A DNA stretch of 64,000 nucleotides, taken from contig CM069877.1 in NCBI GenBank assembly GCA_036172665.1, positions 27,987,001 to 28,051,000 of the forward strand. Direction: 5' to 3'. The DNA comes from Prosopocoilus inquinatus. Lineage: Eukaryota > Arthropoda > Insecta > Coleoptera > Lucanidae. Shown here piece by piece: positions 53,765-64,000 of this stretch. Positions within the stretch are counted from its first letter, which is position 1; the number at the start of each line of letters is the position of its first letter. Below the pieces are notes generated by a model. The model was given only the letters and a program-made list of their open reading frames with translations, ran no database searches and was not told the origin of the DNA. The position numbers and the translations under genes were made by a program.

Positions 53765-55860
53765 ACCTAAGAAAGCTGTTTAGTTTATCCGATAAAGCCA
53801 TCATAATAGGAGATCTAAACGCGAGACACACATATTGAAACTGTCACCGGACAAAGGCACCCTAATACATGACTTTTCCTTACGAAACAATTGCAATGTA
53901 CTTTTTCCAGAAAAACACACACGTCATCCAACAAATGAAATGAAAGCACGCCAACGACAGTAGACGTTATTCTCATGAAAAACATTACAACCGCCTTCGA
54001 AATAAAAACTATAGAGGAGCTGAATTCTGATCACTATCCAGTTGTACTCGATACTAGTGTCGAAGAAATGACAACCAAGAGGTCCATCTATGGCTACAAA
54101 ACAACAGAAGGGGTTCTTTTAAACAGATATTGAATCAAAAGACGATTACAAATAATAATATCACATCAATACCAGACCTAGAAGAAGAAGTCAGAAAACT
54201 CACAGAAAACATAGCAACAACGCTGAAGGAAACAACGAAAAGAAAAACAATCGAAAATTACAAGAAAAATACATTCCCTCAGGAAATAGTCGCACTAATA
54301 AGGGAACGCAATCGCACCATAAAACAATTCCAACGTTACAGGAATCAGCAGGATAAAGAAAATATGACAGCATTAACCAGTCTCATCAGAAAAGAAATAA
54401 CAAATCATAGAAACAAGACTTGGAATACCAAACTCAAAAATATTAAAACAACAGACGGATCCATCTGGAAATTAACTAAAAATCTAACAAGAAGATACGA
54501 ACCCATACCTACACTTAGACGAAGAGGAATATTGGAAAATGAGGAGAAAGCAGAAATGTTGGCAGATACTTCCGAAAGAATGTTGGCAGATACTTTCGAA
54601 AGAATACATGACATCAGCGAGAACCACTCTGAACAACAGGTTATGACAGAAGAGGTAAGAAAGTTTCTGCACTACGACAATGTGAATTCCAATGAATACC
54701 AAGAATACCTGACCAAACCCGGAGAAGTACATAAACATAATCAAAAAAAATGCCACCACTCAAAGCAGCAGGTTCTGATGAAATACAGAACATAATTCTC
54801 AAACGTATTCCGAAGAGAACACTCGTGCAATTCACTTACATAATAAACGCAATCATAAAATTAAATCATTTCCCAGTATCTTTTAAAAATAGAATAGTAA
54901 CTGACATTAGCAGGGCATTTAACGAAACTAAAGTTGCCACCTTGGCACTCGTAGACATCCAGAAGGCCTTCGAGTTTGGCATCAGGGTCTCATATATAAA
55001 ATGATTAAATTAAAAGTACCGTGTATTTTAATCAAGCTAATTAATTCGTATATCACAGACAAATATCTGCAAGTAAAAGTAGACAGTGTGGTTGCAACGC
55101 CAAGATATATCAAAGCAGGTGTTCCGCAAGGCTACATCCTGGGATCGGTCTTATTCAATATTTATATTAACGACATTCCAACCCTGAAAAACACAAAACT
55201 TGCACTATTTGCAGATGATACAGTCATATACAACCATTCGTTCTCTGAAATAGTTGCAACCAAAAAAGTAGAAATACACCTGAGAGTACTTGAAAAATAC
55301 TATGAAAAACGGAAAATCAAAATAAATCCAACGAAATCAGAAGTAATAACTTTCAGCAAAAATTATAATAAGACTAGATTGCCCAATCCCGCCAAATTAT
55401 ATGGCACTACAAACCCAATATGAGACAAAATAACGTACCTAGGAGTCACTCTCGAAAAAAGACTAACGTATAGAGAACACATCGACAATGCATGTAAGAA
55501 AACGATTTACACTCTCAAGAAAATATACGCCCTCATGTCCAAAAACAGCGAAATTAACATAAAGAACAAGAAACTATTATATAAGACAATTTTACGACCA
55601 ATCCTGACACATGCTGGACCGATATGGTGCGCAGCAGCTGCCAAGAACCTCAAAAAGATGCAAATCATACAAAATAAATGTCTCAGATTAATCCTTGCCA
55701 AAGATAGATATTCGAAAATCAAAGACCTTCACGAAAGCGCAGGTATAAGCTACATCCAAGAATACGTATAAGAGGCAACAAAGTTTTACGTAAAAACAAG
55801 AAAATTCAAGAACAATCTTATAAAAAGATATCACAGAATTCAGAAATAATAACGGACAAC
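53765..55860 (+). pseudogene. Jockey-like LINE ORF2 relic (endonuclease and RT)
   Basis: Non-LTR retrotransposon. The endonuclease end shows AIIIGDLNARHTYW near 53800 and ELNSDHYPVVLD near 54020. A linker frame (54130-54795) is followed by RT: a KAAGSDEIQNIILKRIP stretch, TLALVDIQKAFEFGI, AGVPQGYILGSVLFNIYIND and LFADDTVIY near 55208. Then come YLGVTLEKRLTYREH and the thumb part RPILTHAGPIWCAAA. The segment around 54895 lacks the usual SYRPISLL block, so an internal deletion is likely. Frame changes occur near 54740, 55000, 55420 and 55520. Confidence 0.85.
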
Positions 55861-56159
55861 CCGTTAAACACAAACTACCCTATAGTAAGCTACCAAAATT
55901 CCAAATAATACGAGCAGAAGACATACAGCCAAAGATCTTCAAAAGTACAGCAGTTACGCAGACCAGAAGCGGTGGTGTTTTTTTGTTGAAGTTTTGCCCC
56001 TGAACAGAAGAAGATATCAACCAGGATCCAACAGGAACTTGTTAATTAGTTTTAAAAATATTCATAATCACAAAATTATATGCCTCAAAATATGACATAG
56101 ATAAGCTAAAATATTAGTAGGAGCTATGTATCTAAAATCCTAAAGATCCTCCTGAGACC
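55861..56159. other. LINE 3' flank, no gene
   Basis: AT-rich DNA, possibly the LINE 3' untranslated region. No poly(A) tract or target duplication is clear. Confidence 0.4.
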
Positions 56160-57992
56160 ATGACTCACTACTTAAATGCAAAGTTGGCGGTTTGCGTAAG
56201 GTACGATATAACGGGCGAAAAGGCGGTGTCCTGTATCATAAAGGGATTACCAGGCAAATGCATAAGCGACAAAATGCAAAACGCCGTCAGAATTGTATTC
56301 GATGTTCCCGGAGGAGCTGGTGCTTCACAAAAGAAGGGACTAGACACGGTGCAGTCTAGCTCGGTGAAAAAGAGTAAGGCGTTGTCGATGGAAAAAATGA
56401 AACAGGATGAGACATCGGTGACTAACCTCTTCAAATGCTATAACTATCTCATTGTAGGAAAGACAGTCCAAAACTCAAAATGAAGCGGTGCAGGATGTAT
56501 CAGCTTCCGAACATGAGGCGTTTAATTGTCCAGAGCAGCGAGGCGCAGGAGCAATCTAAAAGGCGAAGAAGGTATCTGCTATTAAATGAATTAGATAGGG
56601 CGTATAAGAAAATGCCTCAACAAGGCAAGGCGAGAAAGTGAAGGTGTATTGAGACACCGGTAGCGACCGGAACCTGATGACAGTTACCTGCGCGGAGCGG
56701 CTGGTATTACCATTCAAGGCAAATGACACGTTGCTCAAAGGGTTTGACGGGGTGACAAGGGCGTTGGGTGAGGTGGAGCTCGACTTAGTGCTGGACGGGG
56801 TCTAACGCATTAGTCACTTCGTGCAAGTTGGTGGGGGCAGAAGTATTCCTGGAGCAACCAACATGGGCGTTGGTGGGCGAAGCTCTATTAGTGAAAAGAG
56901 GAAAGACGATCCTCCTTAAGAGTGACGTTATTGGTGACTTACTCGTGGGACTAGAAGTGCGGGAAACGTCCTTTGTGATGTGAGTCGCACAGACGATGCA
57001 ACTTGGCCCACAGAGCAGCAGGTGTGTTGATGTCAACATCTCCGGCGAACAACCAGAGAAATTAGGGGCGAAATGTTCGAAGAACACTTGTTGTGGTGCA
57101 TGAGGCAATCGTCCACAACGATAATGGAACGAGCTCAATAGCGATAAGTAACATCAGGCGAGCGGGAATCACACTAAAACCTGGTCGGGTGCAGTTAAGG
57201 CGAAAGATTTGTGGCGATCGGCAAACACCACAGGTGAGTTCTGTTTCTAAATATTTGCATAAGATAGATCTCGAACAAATGGATGTAGGCGACATTACCA
57301 CAGACGAAATACAAAGTTTAAAGGGCGTATTGTGTAAGATAATGACCAATTTTTCACAGGGGGCGACTGATTTAGGTTTGACACATTTAGGCGAAATGCA
57401 CATAAAGCTTACCACCGAGAGGTCGTACAGATTATCCGTTTTGGAAAGGGCGTTGTTGCGAGACAATGTCCAGCAGTTGCTAGAAGGTGGCGTGATTAGG
57501 GAGTCAAACTCTAATTATGCAACTTCAATATTGGTGGCAAAAAAGAACGGCGATGCGAGAATGTGTGTAGATTACAGGACGTTAAATAAAGTCACGGTGA
57601 AAGGTAGGTATCCATTACCACTGATCGACGATCAGCTGAGTAAATTAACGGGAAAAAATTAATACACAACTTTAGATTTGACGCAGGGTTATCACCAGGT
57701 GCCCATGCATCCGGAGTCGGTGGGAAAGACGACATTTATAACACCTGATGGGCAGTACGGATATTTACGAATACCCTTTGTCTTGGCGAAAGCTCCGGCG
57801 GTGATCCACCGAATTGTCAACAAAATGCTAGGCGGACTGCAACACAGTGAGGTCTTGGCGTGTATGGACGACGTGCGGTTACGGTGGAAGGTGGATTAGA
57901 GCTACTAGAAAACATGCTGACCTTGGTGAAACAAGTGGGGCTTAAGTTGAACATGGTGAACTGCAGCTTTTTGAACACCCAATTGGAGTTGT
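56160..57992 (+). pseudogene. Gypsy-E relic: gag, protease and RT
   Basis: Decayed Ty3/Gypsy. A gag piece (56160-56480) carries AKLAVCVRYDITGEKAVSCI. A protease piece near 56655 reads DTGSDRNLMTVTCAERL. RT lies in 57093-57662 (VDYRTLNKVTVKGRYPLPLI) and 57663-57899 (TLDLTQGYHQVPMHPESVGK and ACMDDV where YMDD is normal). A stop replaces one codon at 57660. The RT is cut near 57993 by an LTR fragment and continues at 58976. The style is close to Gypsy-A. Confidence 0.85.
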
Positions 57993-58975
57993 AATGCACG
58001 CAGCATAGTAACACATAAACGCACGTCAACATCTAAAAAATTCGTCGAAACGACGCCGCGCAAATAATCCCGGGCCGTAATCCCCAAACCCCTGCAGCGT
58101 GAGCATTAGCAAGCTCATTAAGGGGCGCATTGAGAAAGCGATTTCCACGTAAAATTTAAACTACGGCCGCACACACCAGCATAGCTGGAATTAACCGATT
58201 TGTCGGAAACCAAGAAGATCGTTCTAAGAAGAATCATTAGAGCAGGCCTTTATAAACCCGACAACGGCCCTAGCACGGCACTTCATTACGGTCAGCCGAA
58301 TAGGCCCGTACGAAGGCACCTGCAGCTGTTAGCCGAATAGGCCATCATAAAATTCAGCCGGCACGCCGAATAGGCCCGATCTGACGCAGCCACTACTGTA
58401 GCCGAATAGGCCAGTACACAATCAGCCCTGCGAACCGAACTCCAGGATCAAGGCTCCAGGATCAGCAAGCTGGCACCGACACCAACACCGACGCCGCATC
58501 ACCCAGCGCGGACGCTCGTGAAGAAGAGCCGCCAGAAGCGCCTCCACCTACGGCGATTGTTAAGGGATGCCCATCAAGATGTTCAGGTTCCCCGAGCCGT
58601 ATCACCGCTGCCGCCGTCTCCTCCACGCCGTCTAGAGGTCGCCGCAGAGTACGAGGGACCAACAGCTTCCTACCAATTGACCCCTTTGGCGGTGCACGGA
58701 GTACCAAGGAGTAGCGTGCGCCCAGGTGCATCCTCTTGACCCCCCGCTCCCTCTAGTGCAGCGCGATTACCCCAAACTAGGAGCAATGCAACAGTATCGC
58801 CTAATAGATGATATTACACCTGTACGTAGTTTACGTTAAATACACATTCATTTGGTATTCGTGTCTGTGTTTCATATACCAGTCTGGCTTCATAATTTGG
58901 CGGGCACTCAGCACGCGCCCTTGGCCCACCGAAGAGTATTTGGTCCTCGAAACAGAATCAGATGTGTCAGGCCTG
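57993..58975 (+). mobile_element. LTR plus primer site of another retroelement, inserted in Gypsy-E
   Basis: This GC-rich block splits the Gypsy-E RT. It begins TGTAATGCACG, and a probable LTR ends in GGCTTCA near 58891. It is followed by TTGGCGGGCACTCAGCACG, a primer-site-like sequence, and about 65 bp more. Inside, GCCGAATAGGCC occurs four times between 58297 and 58413. No coding domain is recognised. The boundaries are inferred from where the RT line breaks and resumes. Confidence 0.6.
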
Positions 58976-59662
58976 GGTGACGGAAGGTAGAGGCGGTTGC
59001 TGACTTTTCAATACCGGAAAAAGTGCATGGTGTGAGACAATTCCTGGGATTGGCAAGTTATTTTAGGCGAAATGATAAAGACTGCCATACTGGCGCAACC
59101 ATTGACGATGTTAACAAAGGAAGGCGAGGCGTGATGTTGGCAAACAGAACAGCAGGAGGCGTTCGATTATCTAAAGGACTGCTTGTGAATGATCCCGTAC
59201 TGACGTTATACTCTGGAGCGGCACAAACAGAGTTGCGTACAGATGCAAGGAAGATAGGGTTCGGGGCGGTCCTTATACAAAAACAGTTGGATGGCGAATA
59301 GCAACCGATGTACTATTATAGTAGGGGTGTGTACAGTTGTTGAAGCATGAGTATTGGTTTCCCAAAATGAAGCGATTCGTGCAAAAGTGTGTGGCGAGTT
59401 TTTGGCATGTGCTGGTGCAAAAGGTGATTACAGGCGTGGCGAGGGGCTCTTACACCCTATCGAAAAGGTGGCGTTACCTTTTGATACAATCTACGTGGAT
59501 CATTTTGGGTCCATTCGTCAAGATCAGACGTGGAAACTTCCACATACTGGTGGTAGTAGATGGGTTTACCATGGGTTGGCGCGGTCGAAATCCAATCCAG
59601 CGATTGCAGGAAATGTTTCGTTCTATGCATTCGATACTCTATTGTTTTGTACGACTGTATGA
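58976..59662 (+). pseudogene. Gypsy-E relic: RNase H and integrase
   Basis: The frame resumes with HGVRQFLGLASYFRR (RT-RNase H link), then ELRTDARKIGFGAVLIQKQ (RNase H, first Asp kept). Integrase pieces are YWFPKMKRFVQKC (zinc region) and LPFDTIYVDHFGSI (first core Asp), in two different frames. Large parts of RNase H and integrase are deleted. Confidence 0.8.
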
Positions 59663-60499
59663 CTATTATGTATGGATGACACGTGTAGGTTCTATTACAT
59701 ACTAATGAATAGAAATTTTATTATCTATTACCTGTTTAAATATATATTAACAAGCAGCTAATAACAATACATGGGATCAAGTTGGTGAAAGACGCAACCA
59801 CTAGGAGAAAAGGTGAAGACAAACAAAATTAATCAGTGATAAGGTTATGTTCATTATTACACCCAAAGTTTGAAGTCTGAAGAAGAAATAAGTCAGAATA
59901 AGAAGTACATGCTGAATAAAGTGTCATATTATAATATATAAACCCCAATGATTTTAATCAACCAAACACATGGAAAGCACGGAACCAGAGGTTCGACAGA
60001 ATCCGATTAGCCACTAGATTAGATAATAAGCCCAAGGAGAGTCAAGTCAATATGTTTTTGTATTGTATGAGTGAACTACCCGAAAATTTAATCACAACAC
60101 TAAAATTAACTCTATATGAGCTGAAAATTTAGAATTCAGTGAAAATTAATGTGAGAGAAAAATAAGGTAAAAATGATTAGAAGTAGGAACATGAGTGACA
60201 AAAATATAAGCAAGAAATCAAGAATAAAAATAGTACTAAAAATAATAAAGTCACAGAGATTTATTATTAACGGACTCTGACATGCGAACAGGTGAAACTT
60301 CCAGTGCTACGAGTTCCTTTCAGTTTAGTGTTGATCCATCGAGATATAACATACAATGATATACTCGTTTGCATTAAAAATCTAGTTTATATAAGAACTT
60401 TCTAATAAAAACAAATAAAAAAGGTTGTGGTCACTAGTATTATCAAAGTGACCGCTGTACCCCACAACAGGATGGTACAGTGCCCACTTTCACCGGTTA
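59663..60499. other. AT-rich interval, no gene recognised
   Basis: There are no domain-bearing frames and no inverted repeats that I could support. Confidence 0.4.
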
Positions 60500-60689
60500 A
60501 GGAGTTCGCCCATTAGACCTGACCGTAATAGGACCGTATCCGGACTGACACAGTCAAAAAAACATTCTTTCTATATATTTAAATGGGGAAACGCACGGTC
60601 TGAAGCCTGTCGGAACCGGTACGGGCGGTTTTTGACTGTGTCGGTCCGGATACGGTCTTATTACGGTCAGGTCTAATGGGCGGACTCCT
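60500..60689. mobile_element. Short MITE with ~60-bp TIRs and TTA duplication
   Basis: The arms 60500-60560 and 60629-60689 are almost exact reverse complements (core CCCATTAGACCTGACCGTAA). TTA lies at 60497-60499 and 60690-60692, which fits PIF/Harbinger, although the tips differ from the MITE at 20.1 kb. Confidence 0.8.
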
Positions 60690-60836
60690 TTATTTTTAAA
60701 TTAATTTCACTCCATCTCTTCATGCAACTTTAAATGGCACGAACACATTAAAATGTGTAGATTAACTTTTTTAATTCTGATTTTTTAATAATCAGGTGGC
60801 CATTGTTACCAGACCTCCTCTACCTTTGAAGAAACA

Positions 60837-61073
60837 ATGGAATCAGAGATGACTGCTGCCATTACTAAAGATCAAATAGGACAATTCGAAAGGGTCAGCA
60901 AATGCCGCGAAGTATTTGGCAAAATCATGAGCAAAGTATTAGGTAGTTATAACGCTCATCTGAAAAACGTGCATGAAGAATTGCAAAATTGCGCAAAATT
61001 GGAAGCAGTTGATGAGCTGATATTTTACAAATACCAAAAGATGCGATCAAGAAAAAGGACTTCAAACAATTAA
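60837..61073 (+). CDS. Small hypothetical frame, possible zinc-finger relic
   Basis: The 78-aa frame starts ATGGAATCAG in a good context (AACAATGG). The segment LGSYNAHLKNVHEELQNC is reminiscent of the His half of a BED-type finger, but the matching Cys pair is not in place. The end is basic (KMRSRKRTSN). It may be a broken exon of a hAT-type gene or a chance frame. Confidence 0.3.
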   Translation: MESEMTAAITKDQIGQFERVSKCREVFGKIMSKVLGSYNAHLKNVHEELQNCAKLEAVDELIFYKYQKMRSRKRTSNN

Positions 61074-61780
61074 AACGGAGTGAACGAAAATACCAACATT
61101 GAACATTTATAACCCGAGAGCACAGAGAGCCGAGTTACACACATATGCGTCTAGTGTTAATAACTACTAGAGTGCCTTAAATCAGAGTGTGGACATACGT
61201 GAAGTCGATTTCTATTGGTTGCGAGCGATTTTCGACTTTACTTACCAAGGTCGGTAGCCATATTTGTTCTAAGCGTATTTGATGCGGTAAGAGAAATGTT
61301 ATTTCATATGGTTATTCGTTAATTTAACCTACATTGAGACGATTGTGACTGTTTAATAGTGTTGTTGATTAATCAGGTAATTGTTTTTGTTAATAGTGTA
61401 TACTATATTGTTGTTGACTTTACTGTTACTAAGAAATTAGTTGTCAGATTCGTAGACAAGAATTTTTGTTATTTATTGAGTGTGACACAAAGGTAAGAAT
61501 TTCTTTTAATATTAACTACAAACATTTTTTAAAAATCCTAGCCCAGAAGTATAGTATTGTGTAACAACTAATAAAAAGAAATAACAATTTGATACTGTCC
61601 GTACTCTTATAACTTCGTAAGTTATTTTTGGTAATAAATACCTACATTTATTAATGAATAAAAGTTACAAAAAAATTACAGTTTTTTTTTGATCTTACAA
61701 AATAACGCTGATGAGGTTTATAAGTACTGTATCGAAATATGCACTTATGGTATTTATAAAACAATTCTTTACAGTACTAT
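61074..61780. other. AT-rich interval, no gene recognised
   Basis: AT-rich DNA upstream of the THAP-like sequence. A promoter or 5' untranslated region of that gene could lie here, but nothing specific is visible. Confidence 0.35.
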
Positions 61781-61935
61781 GGTTGGGTGTGGCAATTGGT
61801 TGTTCGAATCAGTCATCGTAGGGATTTCTGATGAAAGCTTTTCCTTGAGATCGTGTAAGGAGGAAACAATGGACTGACCAAGTAAATCTAAGGGACTGGA
61901 AGCCCATTCATGGCTGTGTGAGGTGCGACTTGTGC
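61780..61935 (+). pseudogene. THAP-domain exon (broken)
   Basis: THAP domains are C2CH zinc-binding DNA-binding modules found in P-element transposases and host regulators. Here the ATG at 61780 gives MVGCG. After a one-base shift the sequence reads AIGCSNQSS, GFLMKAFP, then RRKQWTDQVNLRDWKPIHGC, which follows the THAP order (Cys pair, FP, W, W-P). Two in-frame stops break it (after QSS and after FP), and the final Cys/His part is unclear. A downstream exon candidate at 62054-62424 may belong to the same gene. Confidence 0.6.
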
Positions 61936-62053
61936 CAATGTATTAAAATAAACACTGTAACGTATTAAAAATATCAAACCAACTAAAGTGTGTATCTTTT
62001 AGGTATATTTTACACCTGAAATGTGAGAAAAGCCCAGAACTGATAGCAAGAGA

Positions 62054-62424
62054 GTAGTAAGAAGAACGAGTCGCCTGCAAAAAAACGGAAACCACTTGCC
62101 GAAAGAACAATTCCACAGCCTACAATTCTTGTACAGCAGGCGGCATTACAAGCACAGCCTACAGTTCCTGTAGAGCAGGCAACATTAGAAGCACAGCCTA
62201 CTTTGAAAAGTTTTAAGAAAAATTGCTTATTTTATAGCAATCCGGAAACATTTAATTTTTTTATGAGGCTAGAAACTGTATTCCAACAGTATTTTGAATT
62301 TCTTAAAAATAGAAACATGAAACATGAAAAATGTAATAATATAAAAGACAGTGAATCTATTTTAAATTGCCGATTAAAAATGAAAATAAAAAGATTCATT
62401 ACATTTATGGAATCACAGTTATAA
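62054..62424 (+). CDS. Possible last exon of the THAP gene, with 13-residue repeats
   Basis: An open frame of about 120 codons begins after a CCCAG/AG region near 62050. It has a basic SPAKKRKPLAER segment (nuclear-signal-like), two 13-residue repeats of the QPTxxVxQAxLxA type with a third start, and then a helical, Lys-rich end containing FFMRLETVFQQYFEF. It stops at 62422-62424. The function is not recognised. Its position after the THAP domain suggests one gene, but the splice sites are not proven. Confidence 0.4.
62115..62200 (+). repeat. 39-bp tandem repeat
   Basis: Units start at 62115, 62154 and 62193 (the third is partial) with ACAGCCTAC. The period of 39 bp keeps the reading frame. 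Confidence 0.85.
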
Positions 62425-62677
62425 TACAATATAAATATTATTAGATATGTATGTCGATGGTATTTGCTGTAAATTATATAATTATTTTTATTATATAAGT
62501 GTTTTAGTGTCTACGTATTAGCATAACTACGATTTTACACGCAAACAAAACCGTTAGCCTACGCAATTAGTAGAACGACAACAGAAGTAGAAACAAAGTT
62601 CCACTCAAGTAGACTAGAACTAAAGGCAATAAGAAGTCCTAGAAAAATGTTTTAATGACATGTTAACGATCAAGATC
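62425..62677. other. AT-rich spacer before a hAT end
   Basis: No gene or repeat is recognised. Confidence 0.4.
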
Positions 62678-63120
62678 AGGCCTGGGCATAAAATACGAGA
62701 AGAGCCACGTTGTAGTATCTCCCACTATTCTATAGTCGTCAATGAAACGTCAATAAGAATTAGCCAGCCTGCCAGCCGATCGTGTACCAACAGAAGTTAT
62801 AAAACGTGTGGCTCTCGTGAAATACAAACATGAACCAAAATTATGAATTTAAGTACCTGTGTTAAACTGTTATAAACAGTACAGGTAATGCAGAATGTAT
62901 TATTTGCGGTAAACTGTTGAGCGTAAAACGATATAATATTGCTCGTCACTACAACATTTTCCATAAAGAATATTATCTACATAAGTTTTGTATATCGTTG
63001 GTTGTTGAAACTGAAGCAACTGAGCGTCAAGCGGGAACTGGCACTGCCTGTGCGATGGTAGAAGGAGAATATACCCCGATATATTCCCCTCGCATGATTA
63101 GGCCTGATCAAGATAATTAA
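62678..63120 (+). pseudogene. 5' end of a hAT element with a BED-like finger
   Basis: CAGGCCTGGGCA at 62678-62689 is a typical hAT terminus. The downstream frame, from about 62885 and open to 63120, encodes a zinc-finger-like segment: CIICGKLLSVKRYNIARHYN followed by FHKEYY. This matches the N-terminus of hAT transposases of the GTF2IRD2/SCAND3-like group. The frame then stops, and no catalytic domain follows before the window ends. The right terminus is not in the window. Confidence 0.55.
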
Positions 63121-63913
63121 AACCAAAGAGGACGAAATATTGCTTTTCCAGGTATGATACAGCATCAGAAGAAAACCGACATTTTGAAGAAAGCGCCAAA
63201 AGAACAAACCCTACAAGAAAGAGATTAGACCAAATATTATGTTCTAAAAGATGAATTGTTATTCAAGAAGAGAAAAATTCGAAGAAGGCGTAATGACAGA
63301 ACTGACTTACGCGACCGGAATATATCGTAAACCGTCTGAATTGCACAAGCGAGCAAGAAAATTGATTATAGAAAATCAATGTAAAAAGAAATACTAAAAT
63401 CGACCGAAACATAAATATTGACGTAGCACAGTGCGCCGAATGATAGGCGTAAATGGACAAAAATCTTAATTCGCTTTTATTTAATTTTTTTGGTTTTGGA
63501 TTTATATTGCGGAGAGTTGCAGTAATTAAAAATAGAATAATATCACTGGAATATATACAGGGCGTTCAGTTAATGTTTTAAAATCCAATTTTCTTCAGTT
63601 ACAGAAATAATCAAATCCAAATTTTCTTTAAGATAACTATTGAGTAATTAAATGTGAATAACTGAACAAAAATTTGTTTAAACAACAACTATACAATAAA
63701 CATTAAAGAGAATTGTCGAAAATATCATCATCAATTTAACTAATATTTCCGGTAATGAAAACAACTTTAATTATCTCTAGGATTAATGAACAAAAATCAG
63801 ACTTATGCAAATAATCAAATTAAATCAATATTAGAGATTAATGATAATAATTTGAAATTAAATAAAATTAAATTATTATAAATAATGTGGAAAAATTCTA
63901 AATTGTACAAGTT
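63121..63913. other. AT-rich interval, no gene recognised
   Basis: There are only short compositional frames. ACAGGGCGTTCAGTTAATG at 63559 resembles the tips of some foldback elements, but no partner arm is in the window. Confidence 0.35.
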
Positions 63914-64000
63914 TTATTCAGATTCAACGGAGCTTGACGATTCATCATAATTTTCGAAGTTCACGGCTAATGTACCTTCTGTAGAGAAATTTTCTGATTT
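63914..64000 (-). CDS. C-terminal end of a minus-strand reading frame cut by the window edge
   Basis: From the right edge the minus strand is open for 28 codons and then stops at 63914-63916. The tail is acidic and serine-rich, reading NFENYDESSSSVESE before the stop. It could be the end of a real exon, from a host gene or an element. Its shortness means a chance frame is possible. Confidence 0.3.
   Translation of the reverse strand, partial: KSENFSTEGTLAVNFENYDESSSSVESE

Noticed and set aside
1..64000. tRNA, rRNA and microRNA genes
   Set aside because: I looked for cloverleaf-type boxes and rRNA-like blocks and saw none that I could support; short hairpins here are explained by transposon ends.

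Overview
The window is eukaryotic, animal-type DNA, most likely from an insect, and it is almost entirely transposable elements. The evidence is the element mix: Ty3/Gypsy, Copia-like and Jockey-like elements, hAT, P element, PIF/Harbinger and Tc1 elements, plus many AT-rich foldback elements and spliceosomal-type intron borders. There are no operons, ribosome binding sites or recognisable RNA genes. I found no convincing conserved host gene. The nearest candidates are a broken THAP-domain gene near 61.8 kb and the tail of a reading frame that leaves the right edge on the minus strand. The species cannot be determined from the sequence.

Layout, 0-20 kb. Three nested foldback elements (1-2959) are followed by a Tc1 transposase relic. 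The Tc1 tail is cut by a non-autonomous hAT element (4160-8691) that carries a decayed minus-strand Gypsy pol (Gypsy-A). Next come a foldback MITE, a Copia-like gag relic, a DUF4371-type hAT relic and a LINE. The LINE's reverse transcriptase is split by a nearly intact hAT (12842-14970). A 3.5 kb hAT-like element with ACTCGAGT arrays at both ends (16316-19845) follows.

Layout, 20-48 kb. Two abutting PIF/Harbinger ends lead into a Myb/SANT-like gene (+). It faces a HARBI1-like transposase (-), and together they look like one old Harbinger element. That element was invaded by a very young, intact Gypsy-B (23674-28750, one 1355-aa gag-pol frame, LTRs differing at one base). It was also invaded by an unclassified element, Z1 (30346-48390). 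Z1 holds the large Gypsy-C (30598-46695), whose gag is in turn split by Gypsy-D (32617-39684). Z1 also holds a 973 bp cluster of inverted repeats with a perfect 94 bp hairpin.

Layout, 48-64 kb. A P-element transposase relic is interrupted by a second copy of Z (Z2, 50457-53126), itself carrying a solo LTR and a hAT with palindromic subterminal repeats. After it come a Jockey-like LINE, a decayed Gypsy-E interrupted by an LTR fragment, a Harbinger-like MITE, the THAP relic and the start of another hAT with a BED-type finger.

How the parts fit together: the genes do not form a pathway. The readable history is one of insertions, fixed by target-site duplications (TSDs). Only Gypsy-B looks potentially competent. 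Gypsy-C, Gypsy-D and the 12842-14970 hAT are each damaged in only a few places. The rest is relic. The least ordinary signals are the palindromic subterminal arrays that recur in several unrelated DNA transposons, and the inverted-repeat cluster at 47.1-48.1 kb.
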